Origin: Raphanus sativus
Taxonomy: Eukaryota > Streptophyta > Magnoliopsida > Brassicales > Brassicaceae
Length of the DNA: 64,000 bases
Assembly: GCF_000801105.2 (NCBI RefSeq)
Contig: NC_079514.1
Location: 12,214,001 to 12,278,000, forward strand
Direction of reading: 5' to 3'
This document shows positions 12,100-24,900 of the stretch, in pieces. Each line of letters starts with the position of its first letter. Positions within the stretch are counted from its first letter, which is position 1. The position numbers were made by a program, and so were the translations under genes. Below the pieces are notes generated by a model. The model searched no databases, was not told the DNA's origin, and was given only the letters and a program-made list of their open reading frames with translations.

Positions 12100-14740
12100 T
12101 TATAATATTGATCATGGAGAAACAGAGCAAAAGGGTTACAGAGAAGAATAATTATGTTTCTTTAGAAACAAAAATGGAAACAAAGTTTGAAATTTTGATG
12201 TAGATTTGGTTGACTTGATGGAGGATTTTAGAGTGAGAGGGAGAGAGCTAAGGGGTTTTGGGAATCTGAAGAAGGAAAAGGAAGATTGATAAAATGCAAT
12301 TTTCACGGGAGAGAAAGAGGAAGACCCGGCGATGCGGAGGAGGAGGAGAAGCAGTAGCAGCACGTGTTTTACTAATTCTTTTTCTCTGTAGATTTAATTT
12401 ATTTGAAAGTTTCTAACTCCTCGGTTCATCGTTTAACTCTTCATTATCATTTTATATAGACTTTTTTGTTTTTTTTTTTTGTAACACGTCATTTTATATA
12501 GACTTGGCCCTCGTAATTATACTATAAATTCCACTCTTATTAATTTTAGATTTTTTCGGGATTTTTATTTATGTGGATTGTTGAAGAAATGTATAAGGAA
12601 AATATAATTAGAATATCCAGAGGGTTTTTTATCTTTGCAAAATTTTGTACGCTATATATGGAACTAAAAATGTGAAAATTTCTGATTTTAATAACACTAG
12701 GATTTGATATAGTTACAAAATCAATAATAACTTACTTTTTTATAAAATGATCTTTTGAATTGAAACTATGCCAGTATTATAGTATAATCTGAATTTCATA
12801 ATCAAACTATCAAAAATCTTCCATTAAATTAAATATAGACTATCCAACTTCTAATTTAGAATTTGTTTTTAGTTCAAATATCATAGAAGTAAATATGCAT
12901 AGCAGCATGGAATAAATAGTTATATATTTCTTTGTTAATCTTGATATTAATGGAAATTATATGCAAAATAGTTATAGTTTACAAAAAATTCATAAAAATA
13001 TTTCAACTACATTTCATTAAGTTTTTACCATCTTAACTTTTTTGATATCCGGTTTGATACTCAAACTAATTACTTTGTTCATTTTAATACATTTACTTAA
13101 ATTATACTCATTTTAGTATCCAACATATATTTATTTTAATAATAAATTTCAAATAAAATTTAGAAAATTTCTAAAACTCAAAAAACAGAACTTAAATTTT
13201 TTAAATTTTATTTAATTTGTTTAAAATAAAAGTAACTAAATTTTGGATAATCTTAAATCTTTTATAATGTTAGATTTTGTTTTAATTCCAAATTTAAGTT
13301 GTTTTCTTTAGTTAAAAAATTATTTCTTTATTTATAAAAAATATTTATCTTGTTCACAATTATTTTTTATTAAATTTAAAGTATTATCAAAATTTTAGTT
13401 ACTTTTATTTTAAAATTTTTAAGAATTTTGAATTTTAGAGATTTTAAAGTTTTATTTTAAATATTTTTATTACAATTAACATAGTTTAAGTGTTAAAATG
13501 GACATATTTTTAGAAAGATAAATTTATTAAAATATGAAAATAGTTAGTTTTATGTTAAATTGGATAACAAATTTTTTTGATATTAAAAAATTTAACGAAA
13601 TCTAGTTGCGGATGTCTTATAGAATTTCCCCTCGTTGTTTTTTTTTTAACATAGTTGGCAGCTAGTTATATAGAAGTATGAGATCTACATTAAATAAGAT
13701 ACAAATGAAAATAATTTTCATGCTAAAAAAAGTTATTAGGTTTTGCTGTTTGGGATGTGACTTATTGAAGATGATGTATCCGCAAGCTAAGATGAGATTA
13801 GGTACGACAACGAAGTGAAATTAGGACGTGTCACTTTAGGAGATGCTCTATCTTAGATCTTTGCACTCAGAAGAATGATAACTGTAAGACTAAAAAAAAA
13901 ATCTATTTTGTCTGTCTTTTTTTGTTGTTGATCATATAAATAAAAAATAAGACGACACATATTTGGTGATTTGGTCTTCCTTCGTTTAGATAATGCGTAT
14001 TTTTATTTATTAAATGTCTTTCTTTTTGGCTGTCCCAATCAAAAATAATATTAAAATCAGAACCCAATAATGATGCAAGGATGATTAAAGGAAATCAAAA
14101 GAAAAATAATTATTACTTCATTATTATTATGGTGAAGCAGGATATTATTATACAAATTATAAATACTAACTTTATAACTGTATTAAATTTACTAATATTA
14201 TAACATTATTTTCTAATGTTTTTGATTAGTGGTACGCACGGGAGCGGGGGAATAACTTTCCGCAAAGGGTGGAATTAAATTTGAGTCGAACCCCACTGTA
14301 AAGTATAGATATCCGCTAAGATCGCAGGAAAATATAGATATTTGGGCTTATCTGAAAACTTTGGGCATCGATTTATAAAAGCATGAATAATGTGCTTGAG
14401 AGCATAGTGGGCTCAAGATGGGGCCCAAATCTAAAGCCTTAACATATAATTAAAATATCAATGAGCTGCTTAATACGGTAGCTCACATCGTGTTGCCGTG
14501 TTGGTAGATGCAGTGCGAGTATTTAAGATAAGTATTGGTCAGTGTTCACCTTTATAGTTGTGATGCGTGGAAAACTTAAGATATTTATATCGAAACAGAA
14601 GTAGTTGTTGCTTGAAGTTGAACGGTGCTGACAAAACAGACAATCATATATTGTTAAAAGTTCACAAATTTGTCATAAATCTCGATGGTAACATCAAAGA
14701 CTTTAGGGATTGGTTCTGATTGGTCGGTTAAAAGAAAAGT
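12100..14740. other. Hydrolase 5' UTR/promoter, then AT-rich spacer
   Basis: 12000-12370 is probably the 5' untranslated region of the hydrolase gene, read leftwards; it holds a CTC-rich stretch near 12350. Beyond about 12400 the DNA is very AT-rich with no open frame of note. A more GC-balanced patch at 14230-14560 matches nothing I recognise. Confidence 0.45.
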
Positions 14741-14789
14741 AGTACTCCCTTAGTTCATGTTTCCGAAAAATATGAACTAACGGAGTACT
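14741..14789. repeat. Short palindrome, Stowaway-like remnant
   Basis: Arms AGTACTCCCTTAGTTCAT (14741-14758) and its reverse complement with one mismatch (14772-14789) enclose a 13-base loop. CTCC..GGAG ends next to TA suggest a collapsed Stowaway-type MITE. The loop-side sequence TTAGTTCATGTTTCCGAAAA recurs as a direct copy at 14853-14872. Confidence 0.6.
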
Positions 14790-15299
14790 AAAACGAGGCT
14801 TCCACGGAGAAACGAACAGGTAAGAAGAGAGACCAGCTCGGGCAACACGCCGTTAGTTCATGTTTCCGAAAAATATAAATTAAGAATCCTAAGCTCTTTA
14901 GTTGATTAATTATTGATTACTTAGCTTAGGGTATAGTCTCCGTAATATCTTTTTTAGTAAATCCATGTAAAGACACATTTACATGTTCCCAACTCCGGCA
15001 CTTCATTTGATGCACTTCCTCGTGCCTTCTTCTTTTAATTTGTAGCATCGTTACTTTTTAAAAAAAATCATTGCGTCTCTAACATGTTGTTTCATTAATT
15101 CACATTAACATATTCTGATAACATGTTAGCATATAACTCATGAGACAAATAACAACTGGTTCATAAAAAAGATGACAACAAAAAAAATTCAGGGAAAACC
15201 TTTCAATTATTAGCACACCACGATAAGGTGGTTTCTTTATATCTTCGAGAGGCCACACAACATAAGATATATATAAATTCTGATTAGTATAATATAGAT

Positions 15300-15349
15300 G
15301 CACCTAGAAGAACTTTTTTTTTTTTTTGAAACAAGCACCTAGAAGAACT
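15300..15349 (-). mobile_element. Retro micro-insertion with 15-bp target duplication
   Basis: GCACCTAGAAGAACT occurs at 15300-15314 and again at 15335-15349. Between the copies lie only a T run and GAAACAA. Read on the minus strand this is TTGTTTC plus poly(A), flanked by a target duplication. That is what target-primed reverse transcription leaves when only the extreme 3' end of a LINE or SINE is copied. It lies about 200 bp upstream of the RGF start codon. Confidence 0.75.
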
Positions 15350-15550
15350 AAGATTCATTTTGTTATTACTAGACGACAGAAACCATGCCCTTTTGACACG
15401 GGTCGTCTTTACTTCAACAAAAAGTATTCAAAACTGTATATTATTTTATTGAAGCACTACTTCCCTCATATGTGTATCTTCTTCACAAAAGAAGCAAGAA
15501 GGTTGAGAGAGACATATATAGATCATTGGAAGAATCTATCTTTAATAATC

Positions 15551-16255
15551 ATGGCGAGATTCACAATCACAATACTATCCTTCCTTATAATCATTCAAGC
15601 CCTAGAAGAGGACCGTATCCTAGTCTATGCTTATGAAGGTGCCTTTACATAAAGATCCCTAATTTTAACTTTTTAGCTACCTTACTCGGTCTCGCATAAT
15701 TTTTGTCTTCTTTTCTCTTCTTTTACGGAAGATCAGCCTAATATAATAGCTAATAATAGCTTCTTTTACATTACATATTTCGATTTGTTTTGATAGGCGG
15801 AGATGCTGGTCATAAGAGTCTTGACTATCTTGGAGATAAAGATACATCGATACTACATCCTAAAGTATGCGTTTGTTTTCATAAAATAATTCTCACATAA
15901 ATTGTACGTACAAAATGGAATCAATCCATTATATCAATCTCCACCATAACAGGAATCGTATGACTTCACCAACATTGCTGCACCGAGGAAACTAAGGTTC
16001 GGGAGAACAATGAGAGCTACAGTGGCTAGAACCAAAAAGGAGCAAGTGAAGGTGACCAATAATGATGAATGGATTTTGAAGATTTCAGGTGCATCAAAAC
16101 ATTTGATGGTGGAGAGAAAATTAGGGTTTCATAAAAGAAGTAAAAGTTCTTCATTTACATGGAAACCCAAGAAGAAGAAATCTTCTGGTCAATTTGTAGC
16201 TTTCTATGATGACTATCGTGGACCAGCAAGTCATCCTCCTAGACATAACCTATAA
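15551..16255 (+). CDS. RGF4: Root meristem growth factor / GOLVEN / CLEL peptide precursor
   Basis: Three exons: 15551-15638, 15797-15864 and 15953-16255, giving 152 aa. The N-terminus MARFTITILSFLIIIQALEE begins a signal peptide. A variable basic middle region follows, and the protein ends in DYRGPASHPPRHN (residues 139-151) plus one Leu. The Asp-Tyr start, the Pro pair and the terminal His-Asn are the hallmark of the secreted RGF/GLV/CLEL peptides. These are sulphated on the Tyr by TPST, hydroxylated on a Pro, and sensed by RGFR/RGI receptor kinases to maintain the root meristem and control gravitropic growth. The precursor length is normal for the family. The symbol rests on the remembered synteny with At3g30350; the family call is firm and the paralog number less so. 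Nothing is visibly broken. Confidence 0.9.
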
Positions 16256-19200
16256 TCACAACAGCCAAGATATATATAGTTTGTAATCTTTGTAGCATCT
16301 ATATTTTCTTTAATTAGTTATAAGTTTAAGCTTCGGTAATCATTTGAAGTTTTGTACAAAGAACACTTAGTTTCTCTATATTATATAATAATCGAACTTT
16401 ATTGTTATTCTAGAATTTTGGTAAAAAGTAGTGTGCATGTCTTCATTCTAGATATTTTGCCTTTACTGCAGAAGAGCACAAGACGACCAATATATTGGCA
16501 GAGCTTGACACCACAAAGGTTTGTTGTGAAAGCACCATATAATTTATTGGGTGATACACATTTTATTTACCTTAATTTTTTAATCATAAGTACTTTTTAT
16601 TTTAAATAATTGTTAAAATATATGTCTTTTATTTTGATAACTGAATTAACCGACTATCAAACAAATAACTGAATTTATAAAGTTATATTAATGAACTGAA
16701 TATATGATCGGATCTGAACCAAAATAAAAAGAATTTTGGTTTGTTTGATCTTGTCAAAATATAATTGTCCAACTTTTCATATTTTAGTCTTTAAACATAT
16801 AAGTTATTGGAAGCAACAAAGCTCGTGTCTATCAAAACCGAACCAAGCCATGATTAAAAATTTTAAAAGTAAAAAAAATCATAAGATTTCAAAGTATATT
16901 TTTGGTTTAACATTATGAATAAAATTTAGATAATAAATATTTTATGTATGTGTAAATGATTTACCAATATTTATTTTATAGTTTCAAGAATATTGTAAAT
17001 AATTTTTGTTCAATTTTTTTACTGATTAGTTTCACAAAAAATGTTTTTCAAATGCATTACATAGCTATACCTAATTATTTTGTTTAGTTTTATTATGATA
17101 CATTAATAATATTTATGTTATACAAAAAGTCTATATTTACTTTGGATTTATTAATAATAATAAATTAATTAAACTGAACAAATTTAAATTGGAAAAACGA
17201 AAGTGGACTTCACAGCGAAGAACTAAAAGCTAAAACTATTGTACAATAAACAACCAAACTCTGAATTAACTAAATATTTTATCTAAAATTATTATACAAT
17301 ACAGTAAAACATTATCATGTAAAGATTACAGTGATTCTAAAAACTATAACGAAATTGGACTTCTACATGTACCATGTACTTTTACGTCCTGTATAAAACA
17401 AAAACAAAATATCAGAGATGAAAAAAATTAGAGAGCCATGCCGAAAATTACAAGAGTTGATTACACTTAGATGCATTTTTGATTTTTAGTTATACTCAGA
17501 GTCAATTCCTACATTTGACACACTTTTTTGTGGGTCAGCAACAGATTATAGACACTTTTGCTCTTAACCCATACGTGGATGGATGATGTGTGGACGGATG
17601 ACATGTGGACGGGATGAGTATAAATTTTTTTAAAATTTCATGTCGTAAATTCTAAAACTGAGATTAAAACTTTATTAGTTAGTGAGATAAAAAAAAGACG
17701 TAGAGTTTAATACTTTTGTTCAAGGTGGGTGAAACAACACATATGAACAAGAAAATCTATGTAGATAGAAACTAATTTGAGAGTAAAATGTCTGTCAAAA
17801 TTGATTAGATTGAAGTTTTAACATCAAATATCACATAACTCGTCTGGATTAGTCGTACTTGTCCAACTGAGATTCGTGAACGGATGATTCATGGATGAGT
17901 GATGTGCAGAAGAGTGATATGTGGATAGTGATGTGTGGACAGGCAATATGTGAATGAGTGACAAATCTCTACAACAAAGATCGTCACTTTCTTAATTTAG
18001 CAATTTTGCTCAAAATCTTGTTAACATGAATCTATGCTCAAAATCTTTTTTTTTTGTGTGAGAGTTTTAGTTATATGAATCAGTATCCACATTGTGCAGT
18101 GTCTAAACAGAGAAGTTTATCCACATTTTGACATCCACATTCACATTTTTATGTTCAAGTATTTTTGTATAATTGTTAAAATATATAAAATACATACAAG
18201 AAAGTGGATGTTAAAATTAAAAAAATTATAATTTCTTGTATCAATTGTGTTTATTTTATATATATGAAAATGAGAAAATCCAATAAAAACAATTATGTAT
18301 AGTTAGTTTAGTCTAAGGGTATAAGAGACAAATCACATGGAATACATGTATCACATGTGAAATGTGTTTTTATGTGTAAATAGAAACTGAAAATATGTCT
18401 GTGGATGTAAAAAAATCAAATTACAATAAACATGTCTTACATTTTTATCTGCGAGAATGATCTCTATAAACCAGATGTCCATATTGAGCACTAAACTGAT
18501 TCTAGGTATGAATGATTTTTGTTTGAATCCACCAACCTATTTTCAAAGGTTTGATCTCACTTAAGCTAATGATTTTCTTAGGAGGCGCCATCTCGTCGGT
18601 AAATGATTGTTACAAAAGTGATATACTGGTGAGTATTATAGTCATTGTCGATAGGGTTATCTTTAATATTGATGACCTTGTGCACAAGTTAATTAATTTA
18701 CATGATATCTATAAAACCTAAAATAAATGGTAACAGTCGGTTTTAACAAATATTGTTATTGTGAACATATATTAACATAATAAGATAGAAACATATTAAA
18801 AATTTAGGAGATTACTTTTTAGATTCACGAACTCGGAATTATGAACAGTTATACAACCAATTACAAATTAGATATTCTGTTAGTTGAGATTTGCATACCA
18901 AATTATACCATAATACTCATTTACCTGACTTATTTATTTTATTTTTATATACAGTTTGGATAATATTTGTTTAGTATATGGAATCTGAATTATGTATTGT
19001 AAATCAAACATAGTATATGAATGGTTTACATAACTAAATTGATAATATCATAGTTGTTATTTAGAATAGCTTTGATTATTATTATTTTGACAGCACTGAG
19101 GTTTAAATTTAATAGCCGAGAACTATGGCTGATCATTTCTTGAATCAATAATTTGGTTGATTTAAGTATATCTTAGGATTATTATGAAATTGGGTTGTAT

Positions 19201-19300
19201 ATGTGGTTTGGATGATTTGGTAGCTTATCTTTCAAGAATGTTGTGAAGAGGTCGAGGTGTTTTAGCTAATCATTAATGTGTGCTTTGGTAGAATTGATAT
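16256..19300. other. Spacer, no gene supported
   Basis: After the RGF 3' UTR the DNA is AT-rich. At 17570-17625 and 17880-17965 there are loose copies of GTGGACGGATGA / GTGGATGAGTGATGTG units, a decayed short tandem repeat in two blocks. No open frame carries a recognisable motif. Confidence 0.45.
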
Positions 19301-19330
19301 ATGAATTTGTAGAGCTAGAGAACTTTGGAA

Positions 19331-19334
<4 letters not shown>

Positions 19335-19376
<42 letters not shown>
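19335..19376. repeat. (TA)n microsatellite
   Basis: An uninterrupted AT dinucleotide run of about 42 bp in spacer DNA. Confidence 0.9.
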
Positions 19377-19377
<1 letters not shown>

Positions 19378-19839
19378 TTAATATTTGATTTCTCGATGGT
19401 TTATGTCTTAGTTAATGTATGAATATATCTGTCATTCTTAAACATTGGTACTGAACATATCTAAATGTTATATTTATTTTACATGTTACAAAGAGGATTG
19501 TTCATAGCAAGGAGAGTGGAAACAATATAACAAAGAAAAACATGGGAAGAACTACATATAATCATACGAAATTTGTGGAGGTGGAATGTATGAGAATATA
19601 TATTTATATATTATATATTTTATATAGTAATTAAGTGACATCTGTTAAGTCACATATTAGTTGGAGTTAAAATGTTTTTTTTAAATAGAATATAAATATA
19701 TATTCATTTAAGTTAAATAACAATATTTGATTGGTACTTAATACTAATTTCCATATATTTAAATTAAAAAAGTAATGACATGCCATTGTAAATAATTTCA
19801 AGTAATGGAAGAATCCTATGAAGAATTTTGTTTTAAAAG

Positions 19840-19885
19840 TATAGACTATATTTTTATCCGCGTTTTCAAAGCACGGGATTTTTTC
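19840..19885 (-). mobile_element. Decayed Helitron 3' end (weak)
   Basis: CTATATTTTTATCCGCGTTT with AAAGCACGGGAT after it resembles, with several mismatches, the minus-strand Helitron end at 22876 (CTAGGTTTTGACCCGCG..). The hairpin no longer pairs well. Confidence 0.3.
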
Positions 19886-20820
19886 AATTTGAAAATCTAA
19901 TTAAAATTTTCTAAATAACCTATTGGTTTAAATATTATAAGTTTATGTTTTATATTTTTCTTATATATATTGGCTAATTATTGTTTAGCTTTTTGGTTTT
20001 ACAATAAATTATTTTAATTAAATTTCCAAACCGATTAGCTAATTAATTGAATGATGGTAAGAAACAAAACTGTTTTGTGAATATTTCATATATACATATA
20101 TGCGCTTATTACCTTGTAGCTCTTTATCATCATTTAATTTATATCTAATATTGTTTGTACTATTTTTTTATGCCTATAGCAGTATAATTTCTTAAAAGGT
20201 TTATAACAATATAGTGTATGTTTCTCTTCCTTTTTAATCAAATGTTTTACAATGATGTGTTGTTACTGTATAAATTCTTAAACCTGAAATTTAAGATTTA
20301 TAAAGTTAGATTCATATCAATTGGGATTTGCTCCATTTAAATCTGAGATAATTCAAACCCTTTAATTTTTAAATTCAATAAAGTTGCTCATTCAAACCTG
20401 TAAAGTTATTTTATAAGCATTTAAAATATTTTCAGTAAAATTCATAATTTCTATTCAGTTTTGAAATTAAATTGGAAGTATATTTTTATTAAAAATGTTT
20501 AACTTATTTATTTTTAGTTAAAAATTTATTAATTTACGAATATGTTATAACATATCATTTTGATTGGTTTTATATTCAATGCCATATGAGCAACCAACAA
20601 ATTACAGTCGATTGAAAACTGTTGATCTATCATTAATGTTATATATGATACATCGAACAACAATCATAGGGATATATGTTTGTGCAATCATTACATTTTT
20701 ATATTGTAAAAAAATTCACATGTTTATTATTAAACTAAATATTTGTGCAGATGCACACATCAAGCTATAGTTGAGCTATAACAAAAACTATGAGGATTAA
20801 TTAAGTTAGATATGTACTTA

Positions 20821-21092
20821 AGAGCATTTAGAACCCTATTATATTTTCATTATAAAATATATATCAAAATAAAAGTACTCAAACCTATTTTATTTTTTAT
20901 TCTACAATAGAGTTAAAATGAGTTTATTCTACAATAGTGTTAAAATGAGTTTATTCCATAAATAGAGTAATTCATTTATTTTTAAGATCACTTTATTTAT
21001 CATTTTAAAATAGAATAATATTGGAGTAGAACTCAACTCCATTATAGAATTACTCTATTTTTTAAAATAAAGTGATTCATTAGAGATGGTCT
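20821..21092. mobile_element. MITE, AGAGCAT/CTCCAA type
   Basis: Imperfect inverted ends AGAGCATTTAGAACCC and AGACCATCTCTAATGA (right end, reverse complement) bound about 270 bp of AT-rich DNA. Inside are repeated TTCTACAATAG and AATAGAGTAA words, some inverted. It belongs to the same broad class as the elements at 40472 and 60646. Confidence 0.5.
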
Positions 21093-21636
21093 AGTTACTT
21101 GGTCCTGTTTTTTTGATGCGTAATAGGAGAGTGTTTTTTTTTTAATATATACCTTATCGGCTGATCTAATCGATGAAAATACATTAATGATTTAGAGTGG
21201 ACTAGTTGCACATTGCCTGATAATTTAGTTTTCATCAGAAATCAAATTTTGGATCAACGTAAATACACACAACCAAATGCGTCTCGTATTGCGTAATAAA
21301 GTTAAAGAAGCTGACTTCTGTTGTGTAATAAAGTAATAGAAGCTCATAGTATTGAGAGCTCTCTTTTGTGTCTTGGCTTTTTAATTGTTCTAATTGTTCT
21401 TAGCAGCTACTTATTATATATATAGACCTTGTTTTCAAATTAATTTGTGTACTTTAGGCTTTTTGATTTCGAAGTTTTTACAGGGAGAAAGAGAAAGTAA
21501 AGTACTATAATTACTCAATGGAAAAAACGAAAGTCGAAGGATATACAATAGGCTCTTAAACTAACCAGTTAGATATTTTCTGTAAACTGCTCGAGTATTT
21601 TCCTTTCCTAATATAACAGAAGGTCCAGACCGGTAC

Positions 21637-21643
21637 AAAAAAA
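21637..21643 (-). terminator. Pol III T-run terminator of tRNA-Lys
   Basis: Seven consecutive Ts on the minus strand, six bases after the tRNA 3' end. Confidence 0.8.
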
Positions 21644-21649
21644 TTAACT

Positions 21650-21722
21650 CGCCCACCGTGGAGTTCGAACCCACGACCACAAGGTTAAGAGCCTTGCGCT
21701 CTACCAACTGAGCTAGACGGGC
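21650..21722 (-). tRNA. tRNA-Lys (anticodon CTT)
   Basis: A 73-nt cloverleaf on the minus strand. The acceptor stem GCCCGTC pairs with GGTGGGC, including two G-T pairs, with discriminator G at 21650. The A box TAGCTCAGTTGG and the B box GGTTCGAACTC are canonical. The anticodon loop CTCTTAA gives CTT (21687-21689), so it reads AAG. There is no intron. A run of seven Ts on the transcribed strand follows at once (21637-21643) and serves as the Pol III terminator. Confidence 0.97.
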
Positions 21723-21917
21723 ATTTGACTAAACTTCTTTGTTAGTAAATCTATTCTTATACGTTTTATATAACTTCTTTTCGGGAACTCGAAATCTGAA
21801 CATGTGCTTTTATTTCTGTATAACAGCCTAGTGTTACATTTTTGATGATATGATCTTTTTATTATACATTTACTTGACTCTTAGAGTTCATTAATAATTA
21901 AATATATATTGAAGTAA

Positions 21918-24900
21918 CTATTTTCCAGACACTGGATGGGCAGTAGTATTAGATTCCTTTGGAGCAGTTCCACAACCTTCAAGATCGAGATTTTGTAGTG
22001 CTTGTTTGGCTATCGGTGCAGTATTTTCCTTGCTTTTGCCCCATAAAAGTATATAAAGTCCCACGATGATGACCATTGATCCTATCACACTTTTTGTCAT
22101 ACCACATATAAATTTCATTTGTCAGAACTAGTAACAAAATTAAACAAGAACCTTTTCCTTTTGTCAACAAACAAGAACCATTTAACATACCATTAGGCGA
22201 AAAAGCCAGTAAAATTAGTTATCTCGAGTAAATAACTTTAGATTCATATTAAATATCAACCTCCTCATCGAGTATAGGTATGTTATTCAATAGGATAAGT
22301 TTTGATTGATATTCTACAAAGTTGTTTAATTTAAAAAATTTGTTATTCAGTAATCAGTATGATGCATGCATCAATTTGGTTAATTCCAACCGCTTAAAAG
22401 ATACGCCACGCAGATGAAAGGGTCTTTAAAACTTATTTATAGGCATATTCTATATACTAGTCAATGAATACTTAATTATGTAGTGTACAACATTGAAATA
22501 TGATGCGTTTGACCAAATGCAAATTAAAAATCGTTTGTTTGTACATATGTTGAAACTATTAGATATATAAAACATATATTGACATAAAGATATATAGATA
22601 TATAGATAAGTAGAAAGGATGCCAAAGAAAAAAAATATAGATAAGTAGAAAGAAAATAGTAGGTTACCTTCCGCAGTAAATTTGTTCATGAAGAAAAGAA
22701 CAGCTGAAAATGGCAGCAAAGACTTGAATCAAAGGGATGAAGCTAGACGTGAAAACCGGACCTCTTTGTTCGAGACACCACGATATTCCCACGTAACACA
22801 ATCCCGATCCCACAATACCCTAGACAAGCATCGGCCATATATATATAGTTCTTATAATATTCAATTTAATGATAACTAGGTTTTGACCCGCGCTTCGAAA
22901 GCGCGGGTTCCCTTTTAGATTATAAACAAAGTTTGTGAATTAGTATTTAGAATTGGTGTATATTATTATGTTATAAAGTCACTACGTCAAAGGACATTTG
23001 TTTTAAATTATATAGTTTATGAATTAGTTTATATAAGATTTTGTATACACTCTTATATAATTCTTTTTAAGTTTGAACATTTTATCGAACCCGAAAACCT
23101 AACCAAAACCAACCCAGAAATATAGATGTGGTTTGGTCCGGGTCAATGACAAAGTACATATTTTATTTCTTTTTCAACCCATGGCTTCTGTTTGACTCGA
23201 GGTCCTACCCAACACCCGATCAGTATCCAAAATATGCAAATATTTGGTATTTCATATATGTTTTTGGTATTTGAAATGTGTTTTTGGTATTATGAATATT
23301 TTTTTAATTTTCAAATTCAGGTTTCCAATTAAAGTTTCGAGTTAATTTTTTTTTTTGAAAAAATTAATAAAATATTGGGTACTAAGATTTTTCTTTTTGG
23401 TATTTTCAGTTCTTCAAGTCAGATTTATGGTAAAAATTTAGATTATTTTGAGTATTTGAATATTTTTCAGGTATTTGTTTGTGTTTTGTGTATTTTTATG
23501 TTTCAATATTTTAGGTTTTTAGGTACTTCGAGTCCTAAAATAACCATACCAGTTTGGGCTGTTACATACCCAAAACTTATGTATTTTTTAGGTAATTGAT
23601 TATGGATCCGGATCCAAAAATAGTTAACCCGAATCTATAACAGAAATTTTTAAATACTTAATTATGTCTAAATGTTTAGAATCCGAAAAACCTAGACCTA
23701 AAAGGAACCGATTCGTACCCAACCAAAAGACCCGATGCCCAGACCTACTCTCCCATATTATTCTTATGTGCATTTTATAATCGTTGAACTCGTGAGACTT
23801 AATACTTACTAAATAGATTTTGATTAATTTATATTTATAAGGTATTTTAATAGTTTTCAAGTCTATATTAAATAAAAATTATTTTTAAACACTTATATAA
23901 AAATAATTTAACGTAAAATATATAACTTTTCTTTTTTACATATGGTTTGCTAGTGTTTGTATTAAATATGGAACTATACAGTGTAAGATGACAAAGTTCA
24001 TAAGTAGCATATCTACACTGTACTCTTTTTTGGTAAAAATATTTTGTAACAATATATACTATATCTTGGTTTATAAAAATAATGTGAAAATATAAGAATA
24101 TTCAATTTTTATATGTTTTAAATTTAGTTTCCGTTAAAAATAACTCATATAGAAAGGAACCAATCCGAATACCCAAAATCTATTCCTTTGTTGTATTTTG
24201 TGTATATTTTATAAGAATTACATTTGTTAAATTGATATGGTTTAAGATTTACTTGGTAGATTCTTTAAGCTAATTCAATAGAACATATGTGTAGGGTTTT
24301 TAATAGTTTTTAAACTTTCTTAATATATTTTTTGTTATAATACTTTATTTAACTTAATATTTTTTATAGGACAATTTTCTCGAATAGCTTTTAAGCCCTA
24401 AAAAAAAAAGACAAAATAACCATTTTTGTTTTGAAAATTTTAATTTTTTATTTTTTGAAATTTGAATCCCACCCCTAAACCCACCTCTTAACTCTAAACC
24501 CTAAGTCTTAGATTAGTTAACCCAATGGTTATAAATGCATACTTACCGTTAAATAAAATCTCTTTTGATCATTTTCTTTTTTGGAAGACTATTTTTGTGA
24601 AAATAAACTAAAAATGGCTATCTAAGAGAACTTCTCTAAAATGTGTATATATATATATGTGTGTGTGTGTGTATATATATAATTTGGTTTAACATATGAT
24701 TTGCGAAAATGTTTATATCAAATTTGATTTTGTAAATATTTAAAACTATATAATGTAAGATGACATGGTATAATATATTTAATGATATATGCTAACTCAT
24801 TTTAATTATTGATAGTAGATTCTGAGTATGAAATATAGTGTATAACATAATTGATTAACAATTACTATGATGAGAAAGAAAATTGATTTACAGAAGAATT

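Noticed and set aside
22682..22879. 65-codon plus-strand frame
   Set aside because: It is antisense to exon 5 of the UMAMIT gene.
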